A DNA stretch of 14,760 nt, from positions 1 through 14,760 of the forward strand of contig JBAVYM010000023.1 of the NCBI GenBank assembly GCA_049698775.1. The letters are read 5' to 3'. A program made the translations under genes and the position numbers. The DNA comes from REEB76 sp049698775 (GTDB taxonomy: Bacteria > Pseudomonadota > Gammaproteobacteria > Natronospirales > REEB76). Below are positions 1 to 5,942 of the stretch, piece after piece (position 1 is the first letter of the stretch; the number at the start of each line of letters is the position of its first letter). The notes below the pieces were generated by a model, which saw only the letters and a list, made by a program, of their open reading frames with translations, was not told where the DNA came from and did no database searches.

Positions 1-122
1 GGACTGTGCGTTTGGGGTGGGATCAGTACCGCGATTTGGGAAACAATAATACGACTGGCGAAACGACCGTGAACCTGATCTCCGTCGGCGTCGTATATGC
101 CTTTCCTCTGACATATGAATAG
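1..122 (+). CDS. Outer-membrane beta-barrel protein (OmpA-like), C-terminal end only
   Basis: Reading from base 3, 39 codons run to a TAG at 120-122. The tail alternates hydrophobic and polar residues and contains TVNLISVGVVYAF before PLTYE. This is how the last strands of small OmpA-like or generic outer-membrane beta-barrel proteins look: aromatic near the C-terminus, and a GVxYxF-like final strand. The N-terminus lies outside the window, so signal peptide and family cannot be checked. It is followed on the same strand by a second outer-membrane barrel gene, so a small cell-envelope cluster may extend to the left. Assignment to an outer-membrane barrel is fairly safe; the exact family is inference. 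Confidence 0.6.
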   Translation, partial: TVRLGWDQYRDLGNNNTTGETTVNLISVGVVYAFPLTYE

Positions 123-173
123 TGGGATGAGCTATATTCCAATCATAAAATGCACGTTCAGGAAATCAGGTCA

Positions 174-1073
174 ATGAAACTGCCAGGCATGGGCAATAGA
201 CATGATCACCAAAACCACGCCAACTTTGTTTGCTACCTGCTGGCGCTTGTAATTGGAGGTGGGGCGAACAATGTATTCGCCGCCGCCGGTACCGGGAGCG
301 ACAACCCGCAAGACACAGGCAATCCCCAGGATCAGGTCATAACCGCGGCGTCCAACGAGTCCGGTTCCTCCTGGTCGCTCGGTATCGGCGTGGCGGTCAC
401 CGACCCGGGTTATATCGGTGTCAACCGCCAGGTCACGCCCCTGCCGCTAATCTGGTACCACAACGGGCGTTTCTTTGCGGCCGGAGCCAGCGTCGGTTAC
501 CTACTGTCCAACGACAAACATTATGCAATCTCGATTCTGGCCAAGCCGCGCCTCAATCGTCTGAGCGCCAGCGAGTCGCCACAATTGGTCGGCATCCAGC
601 GGCGCGAGTGGTCCATTGACGGCGGCGGTCGGCTGGATCTGTTCGGAGCATGGGGACGCTTCAGTACCAGTGTCTTCACCGACCTCTTGAATCGCTACAA
701 AGGCACGGAAGCGGATGTGCAGTACAGCTATCCGATACACATGACAGGTTGGACGCTGTCACCGGGTATCGGCATCGCCTGGGAAAATTCACCGCTCACG
801 GATTACTACTACGGCGTGAGCGCATCGGAAGCCATCCCCAGCCGGCCGGCCTATACTCCGGGCCGCACTACCAATCCGTTCGCACAACTGGGTCTGTTCG
901 TGCCGCTCGACTGGCACTGGCAGTTCCAGGGCGGCCTGCAATATCTGCATTTTGCCAGCGCCATTCAAAACAGTCCGATCGTGGACCGCTCCAACAGCCT
1001 GACATTATTTCTGGCCGTGAGTTACAAATTCAAATCCCACTCAACAACCCTCGCCTATAAGGCGAGGGGTTGA
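174..1073 (+). CDS. MipA/OmpV family outer-membrane protein
   Basis: About 299 residues. The family comprises outer-membrane barrels, including MipA, the scaffold linking MltA and PBP1B in E. coli, and OmpV of Vibrio. Family signatures seen are WSLGIGVAVTDPGYIG near the mature N-terminus, PLPLIWYHNGRFFAAG, TDYYYGVSASEA, a run of aromatic-rich amphipathic strands, and SPIVDRSNSLTLFLAVSYKF as the closing strand. Residues about 16-37 (YLLALVIGGGANNVFAAAG) look like a signal peptide with cleavage after the Ala cluster. I prefer the ATG at 174 because GGAA at 161-164 sits 9 bases upstream; an in-frame ATG at 150 has no ribosome site. The last codons (TTLAYKARG) go beyond the usual barrel end and are encoded by a hairpin that includes the stop codon, suggesting the original stop was lost into a repeat. 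The specific MipA role is not shown. Confidence 0.85.
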   Translation: MKLPGMGNRHDHQNHANFVCYLLALVIGGGANNVFAAAGTGSDNPQDTGNPQDQVITAASNESGSSWSLGIGVAVTDPGYIGVNRQVTPLPLIWYHNGRFFAAGASVGYLLSNDKHYAISILAKPRLNRLSASESPQLVGIQRREWSIDGGGRLDLFGAWGRFSTSVFTDLLNRYKGTEADVQYSYPIHMTGWTLSPGIGIAWENSPLTDYYYGVSASEAIPSRPAYTPGRTTNPFAQLGLFVPLDWHWQFQGGLQYLHFASAIQNSPIVDRSNSLTLFLAVSYKFKSHSTTLAYKARG

Positions 1074-1222
1074 CGGATCCGTCGCCTCGAAGGCGACCGA
1101 AATGCGAAATGCTTTGCTTGCCAGCGCTATTACAGATTCAAATACTAGGCTCATGGGCTTCGCCCATTTCGCCAAACTTGCTTCGCCTGAAGGCGAGGGG
1201 TTTCCACCATCCCCGAAGGGGA
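1045..1222. repeat. Cluster of five short hairpins, three sharing TCGCCT-N2-3-AGGCGA
   Basis: Five compact inverted repeats lie in under 180 bases: 1045-1072 (8 bp, one bulge, 3 bp; loop TATAA), 1081-1097 (GTCGCCT/AGGCGAC, loop CGA), 1153-1167 (ATGGGC/GCCCAT, loop TTC), 1181-1198 (7-bp stem, loop TGAA) and 1210-1222 (TCCCC/GGGGA, loop GAA). Three of them carry the same core TCGCCT-N2-3-AGGCGA, at 1051-1065, 1082-1096 and 1183-1196. None is followed by a clear T run, so ordinary intrinsic terminators are unlikely. They may slow transcription from either side, stabilise mRNA 3' ends or belong to a REP-like family. No open reading frame here looks real. Confidence 0.75.
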
Positions 1223-1280
1223 CACTAACTACACCGCGGCAATCACAACGCATGCAGGATAATGCGGCGTCAAATTTTTA

Positions 1281-1290
1281 GTGCCGGCGG
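1281..1290 (-). repeat. Copy of the tRNA-Thr 3' acceptor end
   Basis: The ten bases GTGCCGGCGG (plus strand) at 1281-1290 recur exactly at 1321-1330, where they are the 3' acceptor strand of tRNA-Thr. On the minus strand the copy reads CCGCCGGCACTA against CCGCCGGCACCA in the tRNA. It could be a relic of integration at the tRNA 3' end, a tRNA fragment or chance in GC-rich DNA. Confidence 0.3.
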
Positions 1291-1318
1291 GACCTCCCAT
1301 TACGGGAGAGCTACTGAA

Positions 1319-1394
1319 TGGTGCCGGCGGAGGGAGTCGAACCCCCGACCTTTGGTTTACAAAACCACTGCTCTACCAACTGAGCTACACCGGC
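1319..1394 (-). tRNA. tRNA-Thr (anticodon TGT), CCA encoded
   Basis: The minus strand folds as a complete 76-base tRNA. The acceptor GCCGGTG pairs with CGCCGGC through one T-G pair. It is followed by TA, D-stem GCTC/GAGC with loop AGTTGGTA, anticodon arm GTGGT-TTTGTAA-ACCAA, variable loop AGGTC, T-arm GGGGG-TTCGACT-CCCTC, discriminator A and encoded CCA. The anticodon TGT reads ACA and other ACN threonine codons. The top pair of the anticodon stem (27-43) is G-A, a mismatch; the other four pairs are standard. The gene lies 41 bases after the SPOR gene and has its own promoter-like sequence. In E. coli and Pseudomonas, tRNA-Tyr, tRNA-Gly, tRNA-Thr and tufB genes lie in this neighbourhood; here no further tRNA follows. 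Confidence 0.96.
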
Positions 1395-1410
1395 ACAGAT
1401 AAGCGTTGGG

Positions 1411-1439
1411 ATTCTAGCAGGAGCTAGCCAGCAGGTCAG
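1411..1439 (-). promoter_or_regulatory. Candidate sigma-70 promoter for tRNA-Thr
   Basis: On the minus strand, CTGACC (1439-1434) and TAGAAT (1416-1411) are separated by exactly 17 bases, with CCCAACG following. Transcription would start near 1404, about 10 bases before the mature tRNA 5' end at 1394. The -35 element overlaps the TGA stop of the SPOR gene. A small hairpin CTAGC-AGGA-GCTAG (1414-1427) overlaps the -10 region. Confidence 0.5.
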
Positions 1440-2140
1440 TGACTGGCGGGGGAGTTACAGGCCGCCCGCCCGATGCTCACATCACCCTCGTCGAGATCGG
1501 CGAATGCACCCGCCGCTGGCAACCGGGTTTCGGCCCCGCGCGCGTCCAGCCAGTAGCGCGGCGAATCCCGGAAGCGCTCGGTCAGAAGCGGACGAAAACC
1601 CAGCAGCTGGATTTTCTTCTGGCGTGCGCGCGCGCCGTAAACATCCCGGAACACGCCCAGAGATATGGCGTTGCGATTGGCTTCGTCGGTCACCACGTAC
1701 AGATCCGTCACGCCGCGCCCTGCAAGCAATTTCGCCGCTGCGTCCGCTTCATGACGCGAGCCGAACGGCGGCAGATACACCCAGTAGCCCAGGCGCACTT
1801 TGCCGGGAACCAGTCTCTGCGTGACGCTGGCGCCGTCATTCTGCAAACGCGTCGCGCCGGTTTGCGCCGCCTCGATGCTGGGGAAAGGACCATAGCTAGC
1901 ACAACTCTCCGCGGCAGTCTGGTTGGTTACCGGATTGGGTGTACTTTCCGCCTCGGGCGCGGGCGTTGACGGCTTGGTGAGCGTGCGCCGCTGCGCCGGC
2001 GTGAGCTCCGCAATCAGCTTGAGCGTTTGCACATGCGGCAATAGCATGGAGGATGGCGTTTGGGCCGGCGATCGCAGCCAGCCATACCAGATGAAGGCCA
2101 CGATGTTCGCTAGCACCAACACCAGGAACAGGGTTCGCAT
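1436..2140 (-). CDS. Membrane-anchored SPOR-domain protein
   Basis: 234 residues. Residues 2-21 are a hydrophobic anchor (FLVLVLANIVAFIWYG), followed by a proline- and threonine-rich linker (about 55-75). A SPOR-like domain spans about 80-185, with CASYGPFPS, YWVYLPPFGSRHEADAAAKLL and ISLGVFRDVYGA. SPOR domains bind denuded glycan strands of peptidoglycan, usually at the division site; this placement is family knowledge. The tail after about residue 190 is not recognised. The start codon overlaps the coaX stop by one base (TGATG), so translation is probably coupled. A SPOR-type gene after coaX is a recurring arrangement in gammaproteobacteria such as Pseudomonas. Any link to septation is inferred from the domain only. 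Confidence 0.85.
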   Translation of the reverse strand: MRTLFLVLVLANIVAFIWYGWLRSPAQTPSSMLLPHVQTLKLIAELTPAQRRTLTKPSTPAPEAESTPNPVTNQTAAESCASYGPFPSIEAAQTGATRLQNDGASVTQRLVPGKVRLGYWVYLPPFGSRHEADAAAKLLAGRGVTDLYVVTDEANRNAISLGVFRDVYGARARQKKIQLLGFRPLLTERFRDSPRYWLDARGAETRLPAAGAFADLDEGDVSIGRAACNSPASH

Positions 2141-2883
2141 CACGTCCGTGGCTCCGCCAGCATTGCCAGACCTTCCAGCACCAGATGAGGCTCCAGTGTA
2201 AACCGTCCCTGCATTAAAGGTTGCAGGCGTTCCGCGTCGCCTCCGGTCAACAGTATCGACAGGTTGTTTCCGTGCTGTGCGCGGATTTCCGCTGTGGCCC
2301 GTTCCACAAATCCGGTGGCGGCGTACACAATGCCGCTGGTCACTGCCGCGCGCGTGTCCCGCGCATACAACTCGATCATATTGCCTTGATCGCCGGGCAG
2401 CGCCGCGGTCGCCGCTGCCAGCGCCCGGTGCATCACACCGATGCCCGGCGCGATGAGTCCGCCCAGATGCCGGCCTGTGCGCGTCACGGTATCCACGGTG
2501 ATGGCGGTTCCACACCCCACCACGCATACAGGACCGCCGTATTTTGCATAGGCGGCGATGACGGCCGCCCAGCGGTCCGCGCCCAGTTGCGCGGGATCGT
2601 GATACCCATTGGTAACACCGCCGGCTTGCTGAACCGGGATCACAAATTCGGGTGCGAGCTTGAAATGCCCCTGGCAATAACGTTGCAGATTTTCTACGAC
2701 TGCCACACCGGCCACGTTCGCGACCAAGATGCGTTGTGGCGAGGGCAGCCCAGCCCAGGCTGTTTTCAGCACCTCGGCGATGGGTTTTTCCGCATGCACG
2801 GCTGCGCCGTAACCGGAAATCTCCTGACTGCGCGCCAGACCCCATTTCATGCGCGTGTTGCCCATATCCACCAGCAGGATCAT
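2140..2883 (-). CDS. coaX: Type III pantothenate kinase
   Basis: 247 residues, normal for the family. It phosphorylates pantothenate with ATP in the first step of coenzyme A synthesis in the cytosol. The ASKHA-fold phosphate motif DMGNT is at 6-10, the pantothenate/catalytic motif GADRWAA at 101-107 (Asp102 the likely base), the second nucleotide motif GCGTAITVD at 123-131, and GGLIAPGIGVMHRAL at 141-155; LLTGGDA (211-217) is the adenosine motif. At 123 there is Gly where some homologues, such as that of P. aeruginosa, have Asp; the second Asp (131) is kept. The start ATG overlaps the birA stop as ATGA, and the stop overlaps the SPOR start, so the three genes are translationally linked. CoaX enzymes need a monovalent cation and resist CoA feedback, which is family knowledge. 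Confidence 0.95.
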   Translation of the reverse strand: MILLVDMGNTRMKWGLARSQEISGYGAAVHAEKPIAEVLKTAWAGLPSPQRILVANVAGVAVVENLQRYCQGHFKLAPEFVIPVQQAGGVTNGYHDPAQLGADRWAAVIAAYAKYGGPVCVVGCGTAITVDTVTRTGRHLGGLIAPGIGVMHRALAAATAALPGDQGNMIELYARDTRAAVTSGIVYAATGFVERATAEIRAQHGNNLSILLTGGDAERLQPLMQGRFTLEPHLVLEGLAMLAEPRT

Positions 2884-3863
2884 GGCGATAGCCTCAAGCT
2901 TAAATCGCCGGACACGAAGCGGCGTGTGCCGGCTTCAGTACGCAACAACAGTGCGCCGTCCCGGTCCACGCCCAAGGCGGTGCCGTTGATAATCTGATGC
3001 TGGTGCTGCAAGTGCACTTCACGGCCGGCGGCCAAATCCAGTCCACGCCAGTCCGCGGCAAACGCATCGAATCCCTGAACCGCGAATAACCGCAAGGCTT
3101 GCATGAGTTCTTCAAGCAAGGCTGCTGCCAGCCGATTGCGTTCCGGCGTTTGCTCTGGCATCAATGCCGCCAGTTCCGTCCAGGGCTGATCAATTTGCGC
3201 GGCCGCGTCCTTGGGCATGCGCACATTGATGCCGACGCCCACCACCGCAGCTACCCGGCCCGGCGGTTCACCCTGCATGTCCACCAGAATTCCGCCGAGT
3301 TTTTTTCCGGATACCAGCAGATCGTTGGGCCATTTGATGGCCACGCCTTCGACGCCCAGTGCGCGCAAAGCGCGGATCGCCGCAATGGCGGCCGCCATGG
3401 CGAGCGCCGTGAAGCCAGGCGGCAGATCATCGAACTGCCAGCCGAACGACATATATAGGTTGGCGGCGAACGGCGATAGCCAGTGCCGGCCACGGCGGCC
3501 ACGGCCGGCGGTCTGCCATTCCGCCAGGCACGCGGCCGGAAAATCGCCGGACCGTGACATGAGCCAGGTGTTGGTGGAATCCACTTTGTCCAGCACCGTG
3601 AGCGAACACAAGCGCGCGCGGCAGGCCGGGGTGAGCAGCTCGCGTATCCGGGTTTCATCCAGCAACTCCACCGGCTCGGTCAACCGGTAACCACGTCCCG
3701 GCACCGAAAATATTTCCAGACCGTAGGATTGAAGTTGGCGTACATGCTTCCACACCGCGCTGCGGCTGATGTGCAATTGCCGTGCAAGCTGTTCACCGGA
3801 ATGAAACGAGCCGTCGGCCAGGGCGCGGATGATGACGTGGGTGCTGGCAGAAACCAACGGCAT
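2880..3863 (-). CDS. birA: Bifunctional biotin-protein ligase / biotin operon repressor
   Basis: 327 residues. BirA makes biotinyl-5'-AMP and transfers biotin to the carboxyl carrier protein of acetyl-CoA carboxylase; with the N-terminal DNA-binding domain it can also repress biotin genes. A winged helix is seen at about 7-61, with recognition helix SRSAVWKHVRQL. Biotin/ATP motifs follow: DSTNTW (95-100), GRGRRGR (120-126), KWPNDLL (177-183), KKLGGIL (187-193) and GVGINV (209-214). A C-terminal SH3-like domain spans about 277-325. The start is 4 bases after the plsY stop with no clear ribosome site, so it is probably coupled to plsY translation. The wing and ligase domains are both intact, so the repressor function is likely retained, though no biotin operon is in view. 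Confidence 0.96.
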   Translation of the reverse strand: MPLVSASTHVIIRALADGSFHSGEQLARQLHISRSAVWKHVRQLQSYGLEIFSVPGRGYRLTEPVELLDETRIRELLTPACRARLCSLTVLDKVDSTNTWLMSRSGDFPAACLAEWQTAGRGRRGRHWLSPFAANLYMSFGWQFDDLPPGFTALAMAAAIAAIRALRALGVEGVAIKWPNDLLVSGKKLGGILVDMQGEPPGRVAAVVGVGINVRMPKDAAAQIDQPWTELAALMPEQTPERNRLAAALLEELMQALRLFAVQGFDAFAADWRGLDLAAGREVHLQHQHQIINGTALGVDRDGALLLRTEAGTRRFVSGDLSLRLSP

Positions 3864-3867
3864 TCAA

Positions 3868-4503
3868 TCAGCGCCCGCGGCGCAATAGCATGGCGCGCTT
3901 GAACTGGTTCTCGGTGCCGTGCATGAGGCGCTGGATGTTGCTGCGGTGGGTGTATACGATGAACAAGACCATACTGAGTCCGAACCAGAACAGCGATGAG
4001 GTGTAACCATCCACCAGCAGTGCATAAATCGGTACCGAACACGCTGCCAAAATAGTGGACAAGCCGACGTAGCCGCTGAACACCAGCACCACGATCCAGA
4101 CAATCAGTGCCACGATCAGCGCCGGCCATGACAGCATCAACAACACGCCGAGGAAGGTGGCCATACCCTTGCCGCCGCGAAACCGGAAGAACACCGGGAA
4201 TACGTGGCCGACCATGGCCGCCACACCACAAACAGCCGCGCTCCAACCGATATCCAGCACGCGATGGGACGCGAACAAGTGCGGCAACAGACCGGCGGCC
4301 AACACGCCCTTGCCCACGTCAATAATCATCACCCACAGCGCGAACAGCTTGCCCTGGGTGCGCAGCGCATTGGTGCTGCCGGCATTGCCGCTGCCCAGCG
4401 TGCGGATATCCACGCCGCCGTACAGCTTGCCCACGATCAGGCTGCCGATGAGCGAGCCCAGCAGGTAAGCGACGAAAATCCTGAGCAACAGCAAGGCCAG
4501 CAT
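3868..4503 (-). CDS. plsY: Acyl-phosphate:glycerol-3-phosphate acyltransferase PlsY
   Basis: 211 residues, typical size. It transfers the acyl chain from acyl-phosphate (made by PlsX) to glycerol-3-phosphate in the inner membrane, the first committed step of phospholipid synthesis. Family motifs are all present: GSGNAGSTN (37-45), GHVFPVFFRFRGGKGMAT (99-116) and HRSNIQRLMHGTE (186-198). Several hydrophobic segments (about 1-25, 53-75, 85-105, 118-143, 147-165, 170-186) fit a polytopic protein. The start ATG at 4503 is preceded by GGAG at 4514-4511 with 7 bases between. It leads the plsY-birA-coaX-SPOR operon. In many gammaproteobacteria plsY is divergent from tsaD; here it is divergent from a MarR regulator and a lipid kinase. 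Confidence 0.96.
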   Translation of the reverse strand: MLALLLLRIFVAYLLGSLIGSLIVGKLYGGVDIRTLGSGNAGSTNALRTQGKLFALWVMIIDVGKGVLAAGLLPHLFASHRVLDIGWSAAVCGVAAMVGHVFPVFFRFRGGKGMATFLGVLLMLSWPALIVALIVWIVVLVFSGYVGLSTILAACSVPIYALLVDGYTSSLFWFGLSMVLFIVYTHRSNIQRLMHGTENQFKRAMLLRRGR

Positions 4504-4599
4504 CCGCACACTCCGGGTCCGCGTGGCGCCTAGTTTAGCAGGCGCCGGCTTGCGCACCGGCCGCGAGTGTTGAACAATTCCGCCACAAGGGAGGAACGC
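4504..4599. promoter_or_regulatory. Divergent control region plsY / marR with palindromes
   Basis: Ninety-six bases separate the plsY and marR-family start codons. On the plus strand, TTGCGC (4550-4555) and AACAAT (4573-4578) are 17 bases apart, a plausible sigma-70 promoter for the regulator. The perfect 9-base palindrome TGTTGAACA (4568-4576) overlaps that -10 and could be an operator. A GCCGG/CCGGC inverted repeat lies at about 4544-4561, and GGCGCC occurs twice (4525-4530 and 4541-4546). The strong ribosome site AAGGGAGG (4587-4594) precedes the ATG at 4600. Operator assignment is inference. Confidence 0.4.
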
Positions 4600-5052
4600 A
4601 TGACCACGGACCCGGATCGCCTGACGGAAGACATTCTGCTGGCCTTGCGCCGCATCATGCGCAGCATGGACATCTCCAGCCGCCAGCTCATCGGCGAGCG
4701 CGGTCTTACCACACCGCAACTCATCTGCCTGCAGAACCTGCAGGAACAAGGCTCCATGACCACCGGCATGCTGGCGCAGGCGGTATCGCTCAGCCCCGCC
4801 ACGGTAACCGGCATTCTGGATCGGCTGGAGTTGCGCGGCCTGGTGACGCGCGAGCGCCGGCCCGAGGACAAGCGCCGTGTGCTGGTGTCGGTGACCGCGG
4901 CGGGTGCGGCCGCGGCGGAAGCGGCGCCTTCGCGTCTGGCGAAACGCCTGACCGAAGCTCTGTCACAGCTGCCCGAGGGTGACCGCAGTGATGTCCTGCG
5001 CGTGATTCTGTATCTCGCGGATTTGGCCGACATGCACGACGGCACGAAATAA
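4600..5052 (+). CDS. MarR-family transcriptional regulator
   Basis: 150 residues, normal for MarR. The fold is N-terminal dimer helices (8-33), then a winged helix at about 38-100: GLTTPQLICLQNL, MLAQAVSLSPATVTGILDRLE with the recognition helix near 64-77, and a wing RERRPEDKRRVLVSVTAAG (84-102) carrying the usual DxR-like basic wing. A C-terminal dimer helix pair follows (110-145). MarR proteins are dimers that leave DNA on binding a ligand, and often regulate themselves. The ATG at 4600 is chosen for AAGGGAGG 5 bases upstream; a GTG at 4567 in frame would precede the ribosome site. It is 8 bases upstream of the lipid-kinase gene, so the two form an operon. Ligand and targets unknown; plsY and the kinase are the nearest candidates. 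Confidence 0.92.
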   Translation: MTTDPDRLTEDILLALRRIMRSMDISSRQLIGERGLTTPQLICLQNLQEQGSMTTGMLAQAVSLSPATVTGILDRLELRGLVTRERRPEDKRRVLVSVTAAGAAAAEAAPSRLAKRLTEALSQLPEGDRSDVLRVILYLADLADMHDGTK

Positions 5053-5060
5053 TTCCAGGT

Positions 5061-5942
5061 ATGCGCGCTGTTCTCGTCATCAATCCCGCCGCCGGCCGCG
5101 GTGCGGGACGCACGCACGCTCCGGCGATTGCCGGTTATCTCACCGAACTGGGCATTTCCACGCAAGTCTTCTACAGCCGGATGGCAGGCGATGTCGCGCT
5201 CCAGGTCAAGCAGCAATTAGCCGCCCGCCCGGACGTCATCATCGTGGCCGGCGGCGACGGTAGCGTGCATGAAGCGGTGAATGGCTGGATGCAAGCAGGC
5301 GGCGGTGCGCCGCTCGCCATCGTGCCGGTGGGCACCGGCAATGATTTCACCAAGATGCTCGCGAGTGGTTCCGATTGGCGTGAAGCCTGCCGGCGCATCG
5401 CGCGCGGTGAATTGCGCACTATTGATGTAGGCCGCTGCAACGATTTCTATTTCATCAATACGCTCGGGATCGGCTTCGACGCACGTGTGGCCATGGCCGC
5501 GAATCGAATGCAATGGCTGCACAGCCAGGCGGTTTATGGCGTGGCGCTGGTCAGAACGCTCTTGTTCAGCCACCAAACACCCAGCGTCCGGGTAAGTCAC
5601 GATGGCGAGGTTTCTGAAATACCCATTACGCTGATCGCGGTGACCAACGGCCGCGTGGAAGGCGGCGCATTCATACTGGCGCCGAATGCGGAAATTGACG
5701 ATGGACTTTTTGATGTCGTGGTGGCACGCGGATTGAGCCGCGTGGGAATTCTTTTGTTGGTGCCACGCGTACTGCGCGGCCGTCACGCGGAATATCGGGC
5801 GGTAACGACGTTCAGAACCGACAAACTGTTGATCGAATCCGGCACCGGCTTGCCGGTGCACGCGGATGGCGAGATCCGTTACACCGACGCGCAACGTCTC
5901 GACATCGAGATTTTGCCGCAACGGCTCACGCTACTGGCCTGA
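5061..5942 (+). CDS. Diacylglycerol kinase-family lipid kinase (YegS/DgkB-like)
   Basis: 293 residues, the usual length of bacterial YegS/BmrU-type lipid kinases. It should phosphorylate a lipid hydroxyl (diacylglycerol or similar) with ATP at the membrane surface. Motifs: INPAAGRGAGR (7-17), the hallmark GGDGSVHEAVNG (64-75), VPVGTGNDF (88-96), NTLGIGFDA (133-141), PNAEIDDGLFDVV (208-220) and PVHADGE (265-271), the last with acidic residues that bind Mg in this family. There is no signal peptide or membrane span. Start follows MarR by 8 bases; the AGG just before ATG is a poor ribosome site, so it may depend on coupling. The gene's last 17 bases overlap the convergent transporter gene. Exact lipid substrate cannot be told from sequence. 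Confidence 0.92.
   Translation: MRAVLVINPAAGRGAGRTHAPAIAGYLTELGISTQVFYSRMAGDVALQVKQQLAARPDVIIVAGGDGSVHEAVNGWMQAGGGAPLAIVPVGTGNDFTKMLASGSDWREACRRIARGELRTIDVGRCNDFYFINTLGIGFDARVAMAANRMQWLHSQAVYGVALVRTLLFSHQTPSVRVSHDGEVSEIPITLIAVTNGRVEGGAFILAPNAEIDDGLFDVVVARGLSRVGILLLVPRVLRGRHAEYRAVTTFRTDKLLIESGTGLPVHADGEIRYTDAQRLDIEILPQRLTLLA

Noticed and set aside
114..138. Possible promoter CTGACA / TATATT before the MipA-family gene
   Set aside because: The two elements are 19 bases apart, too far to be convincing, and the first lies inside the preceding gene's end.
150..173. Upstream ATG for the MipA-family gene
   Set aside because: No ribosome site; the ATG at 174 has GGAA at a good distance and leaves a better signal peptide.
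1226..1246. tRNA-5'-like sequence (GCGGTGTAGTTAG on the minus strand)
   Set aside because: Matches only a few bases of the tRNA-Thr start, and no tRNA arms can be built around it.
1041..1253. Open frame of 70 codons on the minus strand
   Set aside because: It lies fully on the hairpin cluster, has no ribosome site or recognised domain, and its composition is explained by the palindromes.
1436..2845. A 469-codon open frame on the minus strand that includes the SPOR protein
   Set aside because: The first 235 codons are an arginine-rich shadow of coaX in another frame. The real start is the ATG at 2140 that overlaps the coaX stop and begins a membrane anchor.
4567..4599. GTG start for the MarR gene
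   Set aside because: It would put the strong AAGGGAGG ribosome site inside the gene; ATG 4600 fits the family length.
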